Of a DNA stretch of 12,314 nucleotides, positions 5,839 through 12,314 are shown one piece after another. A model generated the notes under the pieces. That model made no database searches and was not told where the DNA came from. It saw only the letters and a program-made list of their open reading frames with translations. The stretch's first letter is position 1. Every line of letters begins with the position of its first letter. This DNA is from an uncultured Neomegalonema sp. (lineage in GTDB: Bacteria > Pseudomonadota > Alphaproteobacteria > Rhodobacterales > Rhodobacteraceae): assembly GCA_937927905.1 (NCBI GenBank), contig CALFWP010000005.1, positions 1 to 12,314 on the forward strand, read 5' to 3'. Made by a program: the position numbers and the translations under genes.

Positions 5839-7287
5839 ATGTTCGACTTGCGACCCATAGGATATATTGTCGGGTTTTTTACGGCATTTCTCGGATTTGC
5901 GATGATTCCGGTTGCCATTGCCGACGGCTTGTCTGCTGATGATGATTGGCGTGCGTTTGTCTTGTCCGCGATTATCGCTCTTGTCGCAGGTTTTGCGCTG
6001 ATCATGACTTGTAAAAGCGAGCGCAGTTCTGCGTTGTCGATCCAGCAGACGTTTATTCTGACTGTTGTGTCCTGGGTCGCATTGCCCTTGCTTGGCGCTT
6101 TGCCGTTTATGTTCAGTAGCATAGGCCTCAGCTTTACGGATGCATTTTTCGAGGCGGTATCCGGTATCACCACCACTGGTGCAACCGTTCTGACCGGACT
6201 GGATACGGCATCGGCGGGGGTTTTGCTTTGGCGCGGATTGCTGCAATGGATTGGCGGTATCGGAATTGTCGTTGTCGCGATTGCCGTTCTGCCACAGCTT
6301 CAGGTCGGCGGGATGCAGTTATTCCGCTCGGAGGCTTTTGATACATTCGGCAAAATCCTACCAAGGGCGGCGGCGATTGCCGCGCAACTGGGTTATATAT
6401 ATTTCGGCCTGACGATTGCTGCTCTACTGGTGTATTCGGCCTGCGGAATGGAACCGTTTGATGCCCTGGTTCATGCGATGACGACCATTGCGACGGGCGG
6501 TCTCTCAAATTATGATGCCTCTATGGGGCATTATGATACCCCCTCAATACATTATTCCGCATCGCTATTTATGCTGCTATCCGCATTGCCCTATGTACGG
6601 TTTGTGCAATTGCTTAACGGATCGGCAAAGCCTTTGCTGCGCGATTCTCAGGTGCGCACGTTTTTTATGGTCGTCGGACTGGTTGTTGTTACGCTGGCCT
6701 TCGTCCGGTGGTCATTGACTTCGGAAATCGAACCGAGTTTCCGCAGTGCGTTGTTCAACACGGTTTCGATCATCACCGGTACGGGTTATGCCACCGAAGA
6801 CTTTCAACTGTGGGGCCCTTTTGCGATGATGGTTTTTTTCCTCATTGCGCTAAGCGGCGGGTGTGCCGGTTCTACCAGCTGTTCCGTGAAAATCTTCCGC
6901 TATCAGGTGCTTGCCGCTGCTATCAAAGCGCAGATCAGAGTCATTCATAACCCGTCATCCGTCATTCGTGCACGATATGAGGGTCGCCCGATTTCCGAAC
7001 AGGTTCTATCTTCTGTGATGGCGTTTTTTATGATCTTCTTTTTGTCTCTGGCGGCAGTGACCATGACGTTGAGTTTCATCGGTCTGGATTTTGTAACTTC
7101 GCTGTCCGGAGCGGTGGCGACATTGGGAAATGTCGGACCGGGACTTGGTGATGTTATCGGTCCGAGCGGTAATTACTCCAACCTTCCTGTTGCGGCGAAA
7201 TGGACGTGTATTATTGCAATGATTATCGGCAGGCTTGAATTGCTGAGCGTTTTTGTAATGTTGGCTCCGGCATTCTGGCAAAGGTGA
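5839..7287 (+). CDS. trkH: Trk/Ktr-type potassium uptake membrane subunit TrkH
   Basis: TrkH is the potassium-translocating inner-membrane subunit, normally gated by a TrkA-type nucleotide-binding protein that is not in this window. The 482 residues contain the four expected membrane-pore-membrane repeats. The four selectivity-filter loops are visible: GITTTGATVL (109-118), TTIATGGLSNYD (215-226), IITGTGYATED (311-321) and TLGNVGPGLGD (428-438). The conserved segment after the third repeat reads GGCAGSTSCSVKIFR (340-354), where most relatives have two glycines after the second Ser of STS. The start is fixed by an in-frame TAA at 5824; the ATG has no recognisable Shine-Dalgarno. The stop overlaps or abuts the next gene, which suggests co-transcription with the PLP enzyme. 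Confidence 0.95.
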   Translation: MFDLRPIGYIVGFFTAFLGFAMIPVAIADGLSADDDWRAFVLSAIIALVAGFALIMTCKSERSSALSIQQTFILTVVSWVALPLLGALPFMFSSIGLSFTDAFFEAVSGITTTGATVLTGLDTASAGVLLWRGLLQWIGGIGIVVVAIAVLPQLQVGGMQLFRSEAFDTFGKILPRAAAIAAQLGYIYFGLTIAALLVYSACGMEPFDALVHAMTTIATGGLSNYDASMGHYDTPSIHYSASLFMLLSALPYVRFVQLLNGSAKPLLRDSQVRTFFMVVGLVVVTLAFVRWSLTSEIEPSFRSALFNTVSIITGTGYATEDFQLWGPFAMMVFFLIALSGGCAGSTSCSVKIFRYQVLAAAIKAQIRVIHNPSSVIRARYEGRPISEQVLSSVMAFFMIFFLSLAAVTMTLSFIGLDFVTSLSGAVATLGNVGPGLGDVIGPSGNYSNLPVAAKWTCIIAMIIGRLELLSVFVMLAPAFWQR

Positions 7288-7292
7288 AAACC

Positions 7293-8429
7293 ATGCCCCT
7301 GATTTCAAAACCTGTCTCGCCCGAGACATTATTTGCACAGGCAGGCGGGGTGATTGATCCCCAGACAGGCGGAATTGTCCCGCCCCTGCAACCGGCGACA
7401 ACCTTTGTTAGGGATGAGCAGAATGTCCCTGTCTCACCGGAGCATATCTACAGCCGCGATGATTCCGATCTGTGCCGTCTGGCCGAAGATGTTCTTGCAA
7501 AGGCCGAACATGCAGAGGCGGGCCTGTTATTTCCGTCTGGTATGGCCGCCGTTGCCGCTGTGATACGTACCGTGCCGGAAGGTGGGCGTATAATTATGCA
7601 ATCAGGCATTTACTGGGGCGTGACAAAATGGGTGCGCGGGTTTTGCGGACGCCGGAATATCACACTGACAGAAGTGGATTGTGCGGATGCGGGCGCACTT
7701 GAGAGCGTTGTAGGACGTGCGGATATCCTCTGGATTGAAACACCGTCCAATCCGTATCTTAAGACTACTGATGTCGCATTTTGTACGGATTTTGCCCGCC
7801 GGTGCGGGGCGAGTCTGATCGTGGACTCCACAGCGGCAACACCGGTTTTGTCACAACCGTTAAGCCACGGTGCCGATATCGTCATGCATTCCGCAACCAA
7901 GGGCATCAACGGGCACAGTGATGTACTGGCCGGATTTCTCGCCTGTCGCGATGCCTCGGATCCGCGTTGGGACGCGATCAGAGAAGACCGCCATGATGCT
8001 GGCGCTGTTCTTGGCAGTTTTGAAGCATGGCTACTGATACGGGGCATGCGTACCATGTCTTTACGGGTAGAGCGCATGTGCCGGAATGCGCAGGAAGTTG
8101 CGGAGTTTTTATCGGCGCATTCTGTGGTGTCGGAGGTTCTGTATCCCGGCCTAATCACCGATCCGGGCCACAGCATCGCGGTGCGGCAGATGACCGGCGG
8201 TTTCGGCAGTCTGCTGTCCTTTCGCGTCAGGGGCGGCAAAGCTGCGGCCTTGGCGGCAATCGGCAGGCTGGAGCTTTTCAAGCGGGCAACATCACTGGGC
8301 GGGGTCGAAAGTCTGGTCGAGCATCGCCATACCATTGAGGATACTGTACCGGATGATCTGTTACGGTTATCCGTTGGTATTGAGGCGGTTGATGATTTGA
8401 TCGCTGACCTGAAGGCGGCGCTGGGATAA
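7293..8429 (+). CDS. Cys/Met-metabolism PLP-dependent enzyme (cystathionine gamma-synthase/lyase family)
   Basis: A fold-type I PLP enzyme of the trans-sulfuration family, 378 residues from the chosen ATG. The signatures are YSRDDSD (the Y-x-R arm reaching the partner subunit's phosphate), FPSGMAAV, the Asp in VDSTAATPV that holds the pyridine nitrogen, and HSATKGINGHSDV with the PLP lysine at about residue 203. The C-terminal LGGVESLVEH is typical. Family members carry out gamma-replacement or beta/gamma-elimination on homoserine esters, cystathionine or methionine; I cannot tell which one this does. The ATG at 7293 has AAGGTGA (7281-7287) five bases upstream. A GTG at 7284 would overlap the trkH stop by four bases and add three residues. 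It is followed after 30 bp by the proline racemase-family gene, so an operon is likely. Confidence 0.92.
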   Translation: MPLISKPVSPETLFAQAGGVIDPQTGGIVPPLQPATTFVRDEQNVPVSPEHIYSRDDSDLCRLAEDVLAKAEHAEAGLLFPSGMAAVAAVIRTVPEGGRIIMQSGIYWGVTKWVRGFCGRRNITLTEVDCADAGALESVVGRADILWIETPSNPYLKTTDVAFCTDFARRCGASLIVDSTAATPVLSQPLSHGADIVMHSATKGINGHSDVLAGFLACRDASDPRWDAIREDRHDAGAVLGSFEAWLLIRGMRTMSLRVERMCRNAQEVAEFLSAHSVVSEVLYPGLITDPGHSIAVRQMTGGFGSLLSFRVRGGKAAALAAIGRLELFKRATSLGGVESLVEHRHTIEDTVPDDLLRLSVGIEAVDDLIADLKAALG

Positions 8430-8459
8430 ACTCAGGAATATCTTGCCTATAAAGGTGTA

Positions 8460-9497
8460 ATGATCGTGCACAGTTCTAAAATGATCCATGTCGTTTCCTG
8501 CCATGCCGAGGGTGAGGTCGGGGATGTGATCATCGGTGGTGTCGCTCCGCCGCCGGGAGATACACTGTGGGAACAACGTAATTGGATTGCCATGGACCGG
8601 ACGCTGCGGAACTTTATTCTGAACGAGCCGCGCGGCGGTGTATTCCGGCATGTCAATCTGCTGGTGCCGCCAAAGCACCCCGAGGCGCAGATGGGCTTTA
8701 TCATCATGGAGCCGGAGGACACTCCGCCGATGTCGGGGTCGAATTCAATCTGTGTCGCCACGGTTCTGCTGGATAGCGGCATTATTCCGATGGTCGAGCC
8801 GGTTACGGACATGACGCTTGAGGCCCCCGGCGGGTTGGTGCGGGTCCGTGCCGAGTGCGCGGACGGCAAGGCGCAGAGGATCACGGTGCAAAACCTGCCG
8901 TCCTTTGTTTGCGTAACGGGTCATGTTCTGACGGTGCCTGATCTGGGAGAGATCACCGTCGATACCGCGTTCGGCGGGGACAGTTTTGTTGTGGTTGATG
9001 CCGCAGCGCTCGGGCTGGAGCTGAACGCGGGGAATGCGAAGACGCTGGCCGGTCTGGGGGTTGCGATTACCAATGCGGCCAACGAACAGCTTTCGTTTCA
9101 TCACCCGGGCAATCCGGAATGGACGCATTTTTCGTTCTGCCTGTTTGCCGGACCGGTGACGCGGCAGGGCACCGAGTTAAGTGCAGAATCCGCTGTTGCC
9201 ATTCAGCCCGGAAAAATCGACCGCTCCCCGACAGGGACCGCCGTTTCCGCGCGCATGGCACTGATGTATGCCGCCGGTGAGATGCGCCTTGAGGATACGT
9301 TCACCGCCCGTTCGATTATCGGCTCGGAATTTCAGGGCCGGATTGCCGGTGAAACTACAATTAGCGGAGTTCCGGCGATCATTCCTGAAATTTCCGGCCG
9401 CGCATGGATCACCGGCACGCATCAGCATATGCTGGATCCATCGGATCCGTGGCCTGAGGGTTATAAACTCAGCGATACCTGGCCGGAAAAGCGGTAA
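8460..9497 (+). CDS. Proline racemase-superfamily enzyme with Ser/Thr in the catalytic positions
   Basis: A 345-residue member of the proline racemase / hydroxyproline epimerase / trans-3-hydroxyproline dehydratase superfamily. The N-terminal HVVSCHAEGEVGDV and EPRGG segments, the central AFGGDSFVVVDA (169-181) and the late DRSPTGT are diagnostic. In racemases and epimerases two cysteines act as the acid/base pair, in MCGH and DRSPCGT. Here these sites are Ser92 (PMSGSN) and Thr258 (DRSPTGT), so both thiols are absent. Trans-3-hydroxy-L-proline dehydratases are known to use Thr at the second site, so a dehydratase is more likely than a racemase; this is inference. The start at 8460 has AAAGGTG close upstream (8451-8457); an ATG at 8481 is an alternative. 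It is the last gene before a terminator-like hairpin. No pyrroline-carboxylate reductase or proline transporter is in view. Confidence 0.92.
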   Translation: MIVHSSKMIHVVSCHAEGEVGDVIIGGVAPPPGDTLWEQRNWIAMDRTLRNFILNEPRGGVFRHVNLLVPPKHPEAQMGFIIMEPEDTPPMSGSNSICVATVLLDSGIIPMVEPVTDMTLEAPGGLVRVRAECADGKAQRITVQNLPSFVCVTGHVLTVPDLGEITVDTAFGGDSFVVVDAAALGLELNAGNAKTLAGLGVAITNAANEQLSFHHPGNPEWTHFSFCLFAGPVTRQGTELSAESAVAIQPGKIDRSPTGTAVSARMALMYAAGEMRLEDTFTARSIIGSEFQGRIAGETTISGVPAIIPEISGRAWITGTHQHMLDPSDPWPEGYKLSDTWPEKR

Positions 9498-9514
9498 CGC
9501 CGGGCGGCTTTTTT
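9487..9514. terminator. Probable two-way terminator between convergent genes
   Basis: AAAAGC (9487-9492) can pair with GCTTTT (9507-9512), with an inner CGC/GCG stem (9498-9500 with 9504-9506) and a bulge of five bases that covers the stop codon of the upstream gene. Six T residues (9509-9514) follow on the plus strand, and AAAAGC gives four T residues on the minus strand. It lies in the 15-bp gap where the proline racemase-family gene meets the regulator gene, and both stop codons are within or beside it. Confidence 0.45.
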
Positions 9515-10274
9515 ACATCTGATCGGCAAATGTCTTTTCAATCTGTGTCCAGGCGGCGGCAAGATGGATCCGCAACGCCTGTTCCGCAGCATCCTGATTT
9601 CGCATAAGTATCGCGTCAAAAATCGCTTTATGTGCATAATAGTTCAGACGGTTCCGCTCCGGTAGGCGCGGCATCATCGACCACTGTGGTGAAAGCCATG
9701 CAGTGTAGGCTTTGTGGATAGCAGGAAAAACCGGATTACCCGGTATACTGTAGAGCGCGGCGTGAAAGGCAGTGTCGGTTTCATAGAATTTTTCGCTATC
9801 ATCTATGGCATCCTGATTTGCGTCCAACGCGTTTCGAAGGGTAAGCAAATCATCTTTTTGCGCGCTGCTCGCGGCCTGTCGTGCCAATGATGCCTCGACC
9901 ATAATCCGAGTGTCGAAAAGATTTTTAACTCCGCCGTCCTGTAACAGCAATCTGGAGACGACCGAATCAAGCGTTTCGAAAGCGGTGTCATAATTTGCTT
10001 TGCGCACTACAGGGCGAAAACCCGGGCGCGCTTCGATCAGCCCCTTGTTGCTGAGTGCAAGAACAGCTTCGCGTACCACTGTCCGGCTGACATGGCATGT
10101 TTCCGCAATCTCGCGTTCGGGGGGCAAAGCCTCTCCGTCTTTCAAATCACCCGAATTGATGCGGGCGGCGAAATACCGGAACACATCATCGGCGGCACGG
10201 TGACGGTCGCCCGTGTCTTTTATTCCCGAAGCTGCAGTTTCTTTTTGGATTGACAATTTGCCGGTGCTGTTCAC
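9513..10274 (-). CDS. GntR-family transcriptional regulator, FadR/FCD subfamily
   Basis: A 253-residue regulator from the GTG at 10274. The winged-helix domain occupies about residues 25-90, with the GntR signature ALPPEREIAETCHVSRTVVREAV and the wing GLIEARPGFRPVV. The FCD ligand-binding domain follows (about 110-250), with the family features FDTRIMVEASLAR (120-132), DTAFHAAL (167-174), YYAHKAIFDAI (212-222) and RIHLAAA (235-241); its Asp and His residues usually bind a metal and a carboxylate ligand. No in-frame ATG exists near the domain start. A TTG at 10256 (247 residues) is an equally possible start, and neither has a Shine-Dalgarno. An ATG at 10652 is in frame, but it lies deep in the opposite gene and is rejected. 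It is divergent from the mandelate racemase-family gene, with the operator between, and probably represses it and itself. Confidence 0.93.
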   Translation of the reverse strand: MNSTGKLSIQKETAASGIKDTGDRHRAADDVFRYFAARINSGDLKDGEALPPEREIAETCHVSRTVVREAVLALSNKGLIEARPGFRPVVRKANYDTAFETLDSVVSRLLLQDGGVKNLFDTRIMVEASLARQAASSAQKDDLLTLRNALDANQDAIDDSEKFYETDTAFHAALYSIPGNPVFPAIHKAYTAWLSPQWSMMPRLPERNRLNYYAHKAIFDAILMRNQDAAEQALRIHLAAAWTQIEKTFADQM

Positions 10275-10286
10275 TGTTGTGTTTAA

Positions 10287-10301
10287 TTTGGTCTGACCAA
10301 A
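10287..10301. promoter_or_regulatory. FadR-type operator palindrome
   Basis: A perfect inverted repeat TTTGGTC-T-GACCAAA, with 7-bp arms around one base, lies between the divergent regulator (start at 10274 or 10256) and the dehydratase gene (10350). Its core TGGTCTGACCA is the known core of E. coli FadR sites, and FCD-type GntR proteins commonly bind TGGTnnnACCA. The assignment to the adjacent regulator is inference from position and type. I saw no second copy elsewhere in the intergenic spaces. Confidence 0.68.
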
Positions 10302-10349
10302 ACAGATTAAATCGCAACCGGCAACCCCGCTTTCAGGGTAAAGGCGGAT

Positions 10350-11468
10350 GTGAAGAGATTGCGCCGGGGGGATGGGTTGGCGGAAATTCGTGAGATTATC
10401 GCACAGCGTTTCAACGTCCCTTTGGCGGAAGTTCTGACCGATGCCAAGCATGGCGATCACACACATTTTGAACTGATCACCGCGACAGTGCGGCTTTCCG
10501 ACGGATCGGAAGGGACCGGCTATACTTATACCGGCGGCAGGGGCGGCCATGCGATTCTGGCGATGATCGAGCATGACCTTGCGCCCTTTCTGACGGGCTG
10601 CGATGCAGGGGATGTCGAGGCGCTGTATGACGCGATGCAATGGCATGTGCATTATGTCGCGCGGGGAGGTGTGGCGTCTTTTGCGATTTCGGCGCTTGAT
10701 ATTGCGCTTTGGGATTTGCGCTGTAAGGCGTCGGGAAAGCCGCTGTGGAAAATGGCAGGCGGTGCTTCCGACCGGTGCAAAGCCTATGCGGGCGGGATTG
10801 ACCTGAACTTTCCGTTGCCGAAGCTGCTGGACTCGATCCGAGGGTATCTGGATCGCGGGTTCAACGGCGTCAAAATCAAGATCGGCCAGCCCTCATTGGA
10901 GGAGGATATTACCCGCATCGCGGCGGTGCGTGATCTGATCGGGCCGGATATCGCCTTTATGGTGGATGCCAATTACGCCTTGAGCGTTGAGGAGGCTATC
11001 CGCGCGGCAGAGGCGTTTGCCCCTTACGGCCTGATATGGTTTGAAGAGCCGACCATTCCTGACGATTACAAGGGCTTCGGGCGTATTGCGGCTGCTACGG
11101 GAATGCCGCTGGCGATGGGAGAAAATCTGCACACCATCCACGAATTCGAATACGCGATGGCCGATGCCCGCCTGTCCTTTATCCAGCCCGATGCGTCGAA
11201 TTGCGGAGGCATTACCGGCTGGTTACAGGTGGCGGCCCTCTCGAAAAAACACGGTATCCCTGTGTGCAGTCACGGGATGCAGGAATTGCATGTCAGCCTT
11301 GTCTCGGCGCAGGCCCATGGCGGCTGGCTGGAGGTGCATTCTTTTCCGATAGATGCCTACACCACGCGCCCGCTGGTGGTTGAAGATCACATGGCGGTTG
11401 CCCCTGATGCTGCGGGTATCGGGGTGACGTTCGATTGGGATAAACTCGCCGGTGTTTCAAAAGGATGA
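10350..11468 (+). CDS. Mandelate racemase-subgroup enolase-superfamily enzyme, probable hydroxy-acid/sugar-acid dehydratase
   Basis: The enzyme should abstract the alpha proton of a carboxylate bound to magnesium. Numbered from the GTG at 10350 (372 residues), every catalytic residue of Pseudomonas mandelate racemase has an equivalent at a constant offset of +11: the KxK pair Lys175/Lys177 (VKIKIG), ligands Asp206 (VDAN), Glu232 (FEEP) and Glu258 (GEN), the Asp281-His308 dyad (QPDAS, CSHGM) and Glu328 (WLEVH). Residues 1-130 form the capping domain, including YTYTGGRGG, which shapes specificity. Most such proteins are aldonate or aldarate dehydratases; the substrate is unknown here. The GTG has AAAGGCGG close upstream. 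A TTG at 10377 preceded by GGGGGGA would give MAEIREI, closer to the family's usual N-terminus, and is a serious alternative. The dehydrogenase gene starts four bases after the stop. Confidence 0.93.
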   Translation: MKRLRRGDGLAEIREIIAQRFNVPLAEVLTDAKHGDHTHFELITATVRLSDGSEGTGYTYTGGRGGHAILAMIEHDLAPFLTGCDAGDVEALYDAMQWHVHYVARGGVASFAISALDIALWDLRCKASGKPLWKMAGGASDRCKAYAGGIDLNFPLPKLLDSIRGYLDRGFNGVKIKIGQPSLEEDITRIAAVRDLIGPDIAFMVDANYALSVEEAIRAAEAFAPYGLIWFEEPTIPDDYKGFGRIAAATGMPLAMGENLHTIHEFEYAMADARLSFIQPDASNCGGITGWLQVAALSKKHGIPVCSHGMQELHVSLVSAQAHGGWLEVHSFPIDAYTTRPLVVEDHMAVAPDAAGIGVTFDWDKLAGVSKG

Positions 11469-11472
11469 TAAT

Positions 11473-12314
11473 ATGATCGACACCATCACCGCCGCATTCT
11501 ATCGCGGTGACAAAACATTCGCTGTGGAGCAAACCGTCGCAAAACAGCCCGCCGCCGGAGAGGTCGCGGTGCGCGTTGCCTATTGCGGGATTTGCGGCAC
11601 GGATATGCATGTCTTTCACGGTAATATGGATGCACGCGTCGGCCTGAACCGCACGGTCGGGCATGAGATGTCAGGCATCGTCGCTGAGGTCGGAGGGGGT
11701 GTTACCTCGGTTTCGGCAGGGCAAAAGGTGGTGGTGCGTCCGCTGGACCATTGCGGAGACTGTCCGGCCTGTACTGCGGGGCATGAGCATATCTGCCATA
11801 ACCTCAAGTTTCTAGGCCTGGATACCGATGGCGCGATGCAGGAAACCTGGACCGTTCCGGCGCATACCCTGCATGTTTTGCCCGATGACCTGCGCATGGA
11901 TCATGCCGCATTGATCGAGCCGGTGGCCGTGGCGTGCCATGATGTGCGCCTGTCCGGTTTGCAAAAAGGCGAGGATGTCGTGGTGATCGGCGGCGGTCCG
12001 ATCGGCATTTTGGTGGCCATGGTCGCGCGGGATGCGGGCGGTCAGGTGCTTGTCTCCGAGGTGAACCCGAACCGGCTGGAGATTGCGGAAAAGCTGGGAT
12101 TCGATGTGATCAATCCCGTGAAGGCGGACCTTGCCGCTGCGGTAACTGAGCGCACCGGCGGCAAGGGGGCCGAAGTCGTGTTCGAAGTCTCCGGCACCCA
12201 AGCCGGTGTTGATGGGATGACGGCGGTTGCCGCCACCCGCGCGCGGCTGGTGATGGTCGCGATCCATGCCGCCAAGCCGCAAATCGACCTGTTTCAGTTC
12301 TTCTGGCGTGAACT
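11473..12314 (+). CDS. Zinc-dependent alcohol dehydrogenase (MDR family), 3' end cut by the window
   Basis: A medium-chain dehydrogenase/reductase with 280 complete codons visible of the usual 340-350. The catalytic zinc ligands are Cys38 (CGICGTD), His64-Glu65 (GHEMSG) and probably Glu149 (IEPVAVACH). The structural zinc cysteines are Cys94, Cys97, Cys100 and Cys108. The Rossmann motif GGGPIG (173-178) is followed by an acidic residue, Glu196, at the end of the second strand, which favours NAD over NADP. The layout is that of sorbitol, threonine and butanediol dehydrogenases; the exact substrate is open. The ATG at 11473 has AAGGAT (11461-11466) six bases upstream. That signal overlaps the end of the previous gene, so the two are probably translated from one message and likely act in one pathway, on the dehydratase product or a related polyol. 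Confidence 0.95.
   Translation, partial: MIDTITAAFYRGDKTFAVEQTVAKQPAAGEVAVRVAYCGICGTDMHVFHGNMDARVGLNRTVGHEMSGIVAEVGGGVTSVSAGQKVVVRPLDHCGDCPACTAGHEHICHNLKFLGLDTDGAMQETWTVPAHTLHVLPDDLRMDHAALIEPVAVACHDVRLSGLQKGEDVVVIGGGPIGILVAMVARDAGGQVLVSEVNPNRLEIAEKLGFDVINPVKADLAAAVTERTGGKGAEVVFEVSGTQAGVDGMTAVAATRARLVMVAIHAAKPQIDLFQFFWRE

Noticed and set aside
7610..8335. Long minus-strand open frame (241 residues) opposite the PLP enzyme
   Set aside because: It is a shadow of a well-supported gene, with a composition rich in Ser, Arg and Pro and no recognisable domain or ribosome-binding site.
9513..10652. A 379-residue version of the GntR regulator starting at an ATG at 10652
   Set aside because: The first 126 residues would be read antisense through the dehydratase gene and across the operator, and they match nothing in GntR proteins. 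The domain begins near 10200.
8460..12314. Genomic-island origin for the catabolic genes from base composition
   Set aside because: Sample lines counted here varied from about 53 to 70 % GC, overlapping the rest of the window, and there is no integrase, tRNA or flanking repeat.

Overview
The window looks like a stretch of alphaproteobacterial chromosome. Supporting signs are a System I cytochrome c maturation gene (ccmE), a likely 6S RNA directly upstream of the 5-formyltetrahydrofolate cyclo-ligase gene, a PilZ protein, and a Ser/Thr-type proline racemase-superfamily enzyme next to a GntR-regulated catabolic cluster. Base composition is moderate (individual 60-base lines I counted run from about 43 to 70 % GC). 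I cannot assign an order or genus from sequence alone. No transposase, integrase, tRNA, rRNA or CRISPR array was seen.

Left part (1-3533), housekeeping. A 3'-truncated guaA (GMP synthase) runs leftward out of the window. Divergent from it are argC (arginine biosynthesis) and then ccmE (heme chaperone). A small PilZ-domain protein faces ccmE from the opposite strand.

Middle part (3534-7287). An AT-rich spacer carries an 11-bp inverted repeat with one arm inside the 3' end of a HAD-like hydrolase gene. That gene is divergent from a Cupin_5/DUF985 gene, and the 183-bp space between them holds a strong two-stage hairpin. The cupin converges on the 5-formyltetrahydrofolate cyclo-ligase gene. The cyclo-ligase is preceded on its own strand by a roughly 165-nt structured RNA that I read as 6S RNA. 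trkH (potassium translocation subunit) then reads rightward.

Right part (7293-12314), accessory metabolism. A Cys/Met-metabolism PLP enzyme follows trkH at once and is followed after 30 bp by a proline racemase-superfamily enzyme; the three form a plausible operon ending in a hairpin-plus-T terminator. A convergent FadR/FCD-type GntR regulator comes next. It is divergent from a mandelate racemase-subgroup enolase-superfamily enzyme and a zinc alcohol dehydrogenase (cut by the window end). A perfect 15-bp palindrome of the FadR operator type lies between the regulator and the dehydratase gene. The simplest reading is that the regulator controls a hydroxy-acid (sugar-acid-like) catabolic operon: dehydratase/racemase first, dehydrogenase next. 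The substrate cannot be read from the sequence.

Most worth a second look: the proline racemase homologue has Ser and Thr where the two catalytic Cys residues usually are; the regulator, operator, dehydratase and dehydrogenase form an orphan catabolic module; and there is the 6S RNA candidate.
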